From Anoxybacillus sp. J5B_2022 (GTDB lineage: Bacteria; Bacillota; Bacilli; Bacillales; Anoxybacillaceae), in contig NZ_JAPSMC010000014.1 of the NCBI RefSeq assembly GCF_026847645.1, positions 1-57,309 on the forward strand: a stretch of 57,309 nt of DNA, written 5' to 3'. Positions 54,270-57,309 of this stretch are shown piece by piece. Every line of letters begins with the position of its first letter. Positions within the stretch are counted from its first letter, which is position 1. The translations under genes and the position numbers were made by a program. A model generated the notes under the pieces. That model had not been told where the DNA came from. It did not search any database and was given only the letters and a program-made list of their open reading frames with translations.

Positions 54270-54304
54270 CACCTTTCTAATATTAATATATTTTGCGAAA
54301 GGTG
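54270..54304. promoter_or_regulatory. Inverted repeat between nsrR and speE
   Basis: CACCTTTC (54270-54277) and GAAAGGTG (54297-54304) flank a 19-base AT-rich core that includes a possible speE -10 region. No T-run follows in the nsrR direction, so it may be an operator instead of a terminator. Confidence 0.4.
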
Positions 54305-54321
54305 ACAATTGAATACGTTTG

Positions 54322-54765
54322 TTACACTCGTTTTTGTTGGAAGATAGATTGCAAATGGTTTTTATTGGCAAGTAAATCGGCCAATGTATACGAGTCTAAC
54401 ACGCGTAAAAACGCTTCTAACGCTTCGTGGAGCACATGCTTTAACCCACAAACAGGGGTGATAATGCAATGGTTTCCATGACCAGCAAAACATTCAACAA
54501 GCGATAAATTGTCTTCTGTATGGCGAACGACGACGCCAATTCGAATATCTTCTGGTTTTTTCGCGAGGCGAATACCGCCGTTCCGACCACGAATCGTTTC
54601 GATAAATCCTTCTTTCCCGAGCTCATATACAATTTTGCTTAAATGATTTTCTGAAATGGAAAATGCACGAGAGATTTCTTTAATATTCGTTTTTTCCCCA
54701 GGTTCTAACGCACCTAAAAAGAGAAGCACTCGTAGCGCATATTCGGTATAGTTTGTCAACTGCAT
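54322..54765 (-). CDS. nsrR: Nitric-oxide-sensing Rrf2-family repressor NsrR
   Basis: A 147-residue Rrf2 regulator with a winged helix (YTEYALRVLLFLGAL, FSISENHLSKIVYELG) and three cysteines, Cys92, Cys100 and Cys106 (VECF, HCIITPVCGL), which hold the NO-sensitive Fe-S cluster in NsrR. It is divergent to the flavohaemoglobin gene hmp, its classical target, and two NsrR-like boxes lie between them. Identity as NsrR over IscR or CymR rests on the cysteine spacing and this neighbour. Confidence 0.9.
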   Translation of the reverse strand: MQLTNYTEYALRVLLFLGALEPGEKTNIKEISRAFSISENHLSKIVYELGKEGFIETIRGRNGGIRLAKKPEDIRIGVVVRHTEDNLSLVECFAGHGNHCIITPVCGLKHVLHEALEAFLRVLDSYTLADLLANKNHLQSIFQQKRV

Positions 54766-54852
54766 CGTTTGTCACACCTTTAATCTCTTTGTCTATTCAT
54801 TATCTTACCATATGTTCTCTTTAGGCGCGAAATTGTGAACATTTTGTTAAAG

Positions 54853-54867
54853 ATGTATTTTAAATAT
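54853..54867. promoter_or_regulatory. NsrR-type operator 1
   Basis: ATGTATTTTAAATAT fits the ATRTATYTTAAATAT-type NsrR consensus of B. subtilis as I remember it. It lies between divergent nsrR and hmp and probably upstream of or over the hmp -35 region. Confidence 0.65.
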
Positions 54868-54898
54868 TGCTTTTTTATGAAATGATATGATTCAATAA

Positions 54899-54919
54899 AC
54901 ATGTATGTAAAATACATGT
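54899..54919. promoter_or_regulatory. NsrR-type operator 2
   Basis: ACATGTAT and ATACATGT form a perfect inverted repeat with five bases between; the core ATGTATGTAAAATACAT resembles operator 1. It is about 20 bases before the hmp start, downstream of a possible -10 box TATGAT (54886-54891). Confidence 0.65.
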
Positions 54920-54939
54920 TTTGGTGAGGGGATGTATTC

Positions 54940-56178
54940 ATGAGTACGACAAAAACATTATTAAGCAAAAAAACGATCGAAATCATTCAATCGACCGTTC
55001 CTGTGTTAGAGCAATTCGGGGAACAAATTACGAAACGTTTTTATCAATTGATGTTTTCTAACCATCCAGAGCTGTTGAACATTTTTAACCACGCCCATCA
55101 AAAACAAGGGCGTCAGCCAAAAGCGCTAGCCGCTTCTGTATATGCCGCTGCGAAACATATTGATAATCTTGAAGCGATTTTGCCGTTTGTGAAGCAAATC
55201 GGCCATAAACATCGCAGCCTAGGCGTGAAAAAAGAGCATTACCCAATTGTAGGAAAATATTTACTACTGGCAATTAAGGATGTATTAGGCGATGCGGCGA
55301 CCGATGAAGTGATCGAAGCGTGGAGAGAAGCGTACGGAGTGATTGCAGACGTATTTATCCAAGTCGAGGAAGAAATGTATCGCGAAGCGGAAGGAAAAGC
55401 AGGGGGATGGAAAGATTTCCGCCGCTTTACGGTGCAGAAAAAAGTAAAAGAAAGCGATGTCATTACATCGTTTTATCTCGTTCCAGAAGATGGCGGAGCG
55501 GTTAGCGATTTTCTCCCAGGTCAATACGTGAGTGTCAAAGTCAACGTTCCGGGGGAAACATATACGCACATTCGCCAATATAGTTTATCTGACGCTCCAG
55601 GAAAAGGCTATTATCGAATTAGCGTGAAAAAAGAAGCCGCAACAGATACACAACCAGCTGGCATCGTTTCGAACTACTTACACGATCACATTCAAGAAGG
55701 GGACGTGCTTGAATTAAGCGCGCCAGCTGGTGACTTCACCCTTGACATGACGAAAGAAACGCCAGTCGTATTGATTAGCGGAGGGATTGGGATTACGCCA
55801 TTACTAAGCATGGTAAACACGTTAGCGATGAATCAACCGCAGCGGAAAGTAACGTTTATTCATGCAGCGATCAACGGAAGTGTACATGCTTTTGATTCCC
55901 ATATGACCCATCTTGCTAAAGAACATGAATCGCTGTCTTATTATATTTGCTATCAATCACCGTCTGAAATGGATCGGCAAAAACCGCATTTTGCAAAAGA
56001 AGGATTGATTAATCTAGAATGGATTCAATCCGTTGTTCAAGACCCACAGGCTGATTTTTATTTCTGCGGTCCTGTTCCGTTTATGAAAACGGTCTACCAT
56101 GCGTTAAAAGAATGGGAAGTTGCGAAAGAGAACATTCATTATGAGTTCTTTGGCCCAGCTGGCGATTTAACGAAATAA
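54940..56178 (+). CDS. hmp: Flavohaemoglobin (nitric oxide dioxygenase)
   Basis: This 412-residue protein turns NO and O2 into nitrate. Globin domain about residues 1-140 with the haem-ligand His in QIGHKHRSLGV; FAD domain with HIRQYSLSDAPG; NAD domain with VLISGGIGITPLLSM and the end YEFFGPAGDL. Paired NsrR-like boxes precede it, so it should be induced by NO. GGTGAGGGGATG precedes the ATG. Confidence 0.96.
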   Translation: MSTTKTLLSKKTIEIIQSTVPVLEQFGEQITKRFYQLMFSNHPELLNIFNHAHQKQGRQPKALAASVYAAAKHIDNLEAILPFVKQIGHKHRSLGVKKEHYPIVGKYLLLAIKDVLGDAATDEVIEAWREAYGVIADVFIQVEEEMYREAEGKAGGWKDFRRFTVQKKVKESDVITSFYLVPEDGGAVSDFLPGQYVSVKVNVPGETYTHIRQYSLSDAPGKGYYRISVKKEAATDTQPAGIVSNYLHDHIQEGDVLELSAPAGDFTLDMTKETPVVLISGGIGITPLLSMVNTLAMNQPQRKVTFIHAAINGSVHAFDSHMTHLAKEHESLSYYICYQSPSEMDRQKPHFAKEGLINLEWIQSVVQDPQADFYFCGPVPFMKTVYHALKEWEVAKENIHYEFFGPAGDLTK

Positions 56179-56206
56179 TTTGGTGTATGGCTGGTTATTT
56201 ACGAAA

Positions 56207-56235
56207 AAACGGTTGGAATTCCAGCCGTTTTTTTG
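56207..56235 (+). terminator. Terminator after hmp
   Basis: AAACGGTTGG / CCAGCCGTTT with one G-T pair and a four-base loop, then TTTT. Confidence 0.85.
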
Positions 56236-56277
56236 TATGATGATGAAAAATCAGACTTACATAGGGGGAGATCATCT

Positions 56278-57180
56278 ATGCACACGTTTCGCGAACGTCG
56301 TCTGCAAAACTTTCTGCAAAATTACAAACATCGTGCTCGGCTTGTCATCTCATGTCCTGATCAACCTGGCATTGTAGCTGCAGTCACTTCTTTTTTATAT
56401 GAGCAAGGCGCGAACATTGTCGAATCGAGCCAATACTCCACCGATCCGGAAGGGGGAACATTTTTTTTACGAATTGAATTTGATGCTCCTGAAATGGCGG
56501 CACGAAAAAAACAAATAGAGAAAGAATTTGAAACGGTTGCCCAAACGTTTCAAATGAATTGGCGTTTTCGTTTACATAACGACCTACAAAAATTAGCGAT
56601 TTTCGTTTCGAAAGAAGAACATTGTTTATTAGAATTGTTATGGGAATGGCAGGCAGGGGAATTATTGGCGGATATCGCCCTTGTTATTAGCAACCACGAA
56701 TATATGAAAGAAAGCGTGGAATCGATCGGTATTCCTTACTACTGTATTCCGGTGACAAAAGAGAGAAAAGTAGAAGCGGAGCAAAAACAGATCGCGCTAT
56801 TGAAAGAATATGGTGTTGATACGATTGTGCTCGCACGATATATGCAAATTTTATCTCCGGAATTTGTCGCGCAATTTCCGGCGCGAATTATTAATATTCA
56901 TCATTCGTTCCTCCCAGCCTTTGTCGGCGCAAGACCGTATGAACGCGCGTATGAGCGCGGGGTAAAATTAATTGGAGCGACTTCGCATTATGTAACCGAT
57001 GATTTGGACGAAGGGCCGATTATCGAACAAGATGTTGCCAGAGTAGACCACCGTTACCATCCAGAAGATTTAAAGCGGATCGGGCGCATCATTGAAAAAA
57101 CCGTTCTTGCGCGGGCGTTAAAGTGGCATCTTGAAGATCGTGTCATCATTCATCAAAACAAAACGATTGTCTTTAACTGA
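56278..57180 (+). CDS. purU: Formyltetrahydrofolate deformylase
   Basis: This 300-residue PurU hydrolyses 10-formyltetrahydrofolate to formate and tetrahydrofolate, balancing one-carbon pools. The N-terminal ACT domain (LVISCPDQPGIVAAVTSFLYE) is the regulatory half, and the C-terminal formyltransferase-like half has the catalytic Asn and His in IINIHHSFLPAF and the Asp in SHYVTDDLDEGPII. AGGGGGAG stands 7 bases before the ATG; the frame is open 45 bases upstream but has no better site. Confidence 0.95.
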   Translation: MHTFRERRLQNFLQNYKHRARLVISCPDQPGIVAAVTSFLYEQGANIVESSQYSTDPEGGTFFLRIEFDAPEMAARKKQIEKEFETVAQTFQMNWRFRLHNDLQKLAIFVSKEEHCLLELLWEWQAGELLADIALVISNHEYMKESVESIGIPYYCIPVTKERKVEAEQKQIALLKEYGVDTIVLARYMQILSPEFVAQFPARIINIHHSFLPAFVGARPYERAYERGVKLIGATSHYVTDDLDEGPIIEQDVARVDHRYHPEDLKRIGRIIEKTVLARALKWHLEDRVIIHQNKTIVFN

Positions 57181-57192
57181 GCGAAGAAAAGG

Positions 57193-57221
57193 AATACTCG
57201 CAAGCGAGTATTTCTTTTTTT
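57193..57221 (+). terminator. Terminator after purU
   Basis: Perfect palindrome AATACTCGC / GCGAGTATT with a two-base centre, followed by TCTTTTTTT. Confidence 0.85.
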
Positions 57222-57245
57222 ACCTCGAAATAATAAAATAAAACT

Positions 57246-57257
57246 ATGTTCTAAATT
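57246..57257 (+). repeat. Short dispersed repeat, partial copy 3
   Basis: ATGTTCTAAATT, preceded by AAACT as in copy 2 (AAACTATGTTCTAAAT is shared over 16 bases), about 60 bases before the window end. The last bases (ATTATGA) could open another gene, too short to judge. Confidence 0.4.
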
Positions 57258-57309
57258 AAAAAACATCTAAAAAAGAAGGATTTTTATAAAGAAAATGGAA
57301 TAATTATGA

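Noticed and set aside
57293-57309. Start of another gene at the right edge
   Set aside because: One ATG is followed at once by a stop (ATG GAA TAA) and the last ATG is only four bases from the edge, so no coding call can be made.

Overview
The window looks like a chromosomal segment of a thermophilic, spore-forming Bacillaceae of the Anoxybacillus / (Para)Geobacillus type. The moderate GC content, strong AAGGAGG-like ribosome binding sites, frequent GTG/TTG starts, spore-related small proteins and B. subtilis-like gene neighbourhoods (metA-bsaA-ypgQ-brxA-ypiP, ilvA-ypmP-ypmQ-ypmR-ypmS, plsY-yneT-parE-parC) all point there. The genus is an inference from gene content and not from a database match.

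Layout. (1) 1-7.3 kb: a YdjM-like membrane protein, a MifM-type arrest leader in front of the second YidC insertase, an overlapping nucleotidyltransferase pair, a palindromic repeat, a secreted oligoendopeptidase F and topoisomerase III. (2) 7.4-23.3 kb: an RraA-fold protein, then a cobalamin riboswitch with promoter and terminator driving 16 tightly packed genes of the anaerobic (cobalt-early) cobalamin pathway: ferredoxin, Ni/Co permease, cbiH60-X-J-C-D-ET-L-F-G-A-P, cobT, cobA and the adenosyltransferase. (3) 23.3-24.9 kb: an accessory patch with a probable IS605-type end remnant, two small genes, a second palindromic repeat copy, a methyltransferase and a YjcZ peptide. (4) 24.9-37.7 kb: metA, glutathione peroxidase, ypgQ, bacilliredoxin, ypiP with an in-frame spore-protein gene at its end, an aminotransferase, a Pro-Pro-endopeptidase-like protease, thyA-dfrA, ilvA and the ypm group. 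(5) 37.7-48.8 kb: RNA methyltransferase, plsY, YjdF-like protein, pepT, yuiH, a type I toxin-antitoxin locus, yneT-parE-parC and a PilZ protein. (6) 48.8-57.3 kb: a decayed trehalose operon with intact operators and regulator, a small IS-derived element, a NhaC antiporter, an acyl-CoA dehydrogenase, speE, the nitric-oxide module nsrR/hmp and purU.

The least ordinary parts are the translation-arrest leader with a hairpin that hides the yidC2 ribosome binding site, the type I toxin with its complete antisense promoter and terminator, the in-frame ypiP/sspL-like nesting, the trehalose operon that keeps its regulation but has lost its hydrolase, the natural ten-histidine tail on CbiX, and a pair of long palindromic repeats. 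No rRNA, tRNA or CRISPR array was seen. Starts were chosen by ribosome binding site spacing where several were possible. All functional statements rest on recognition of motifs and neighbourhoods by eye, not on searches.
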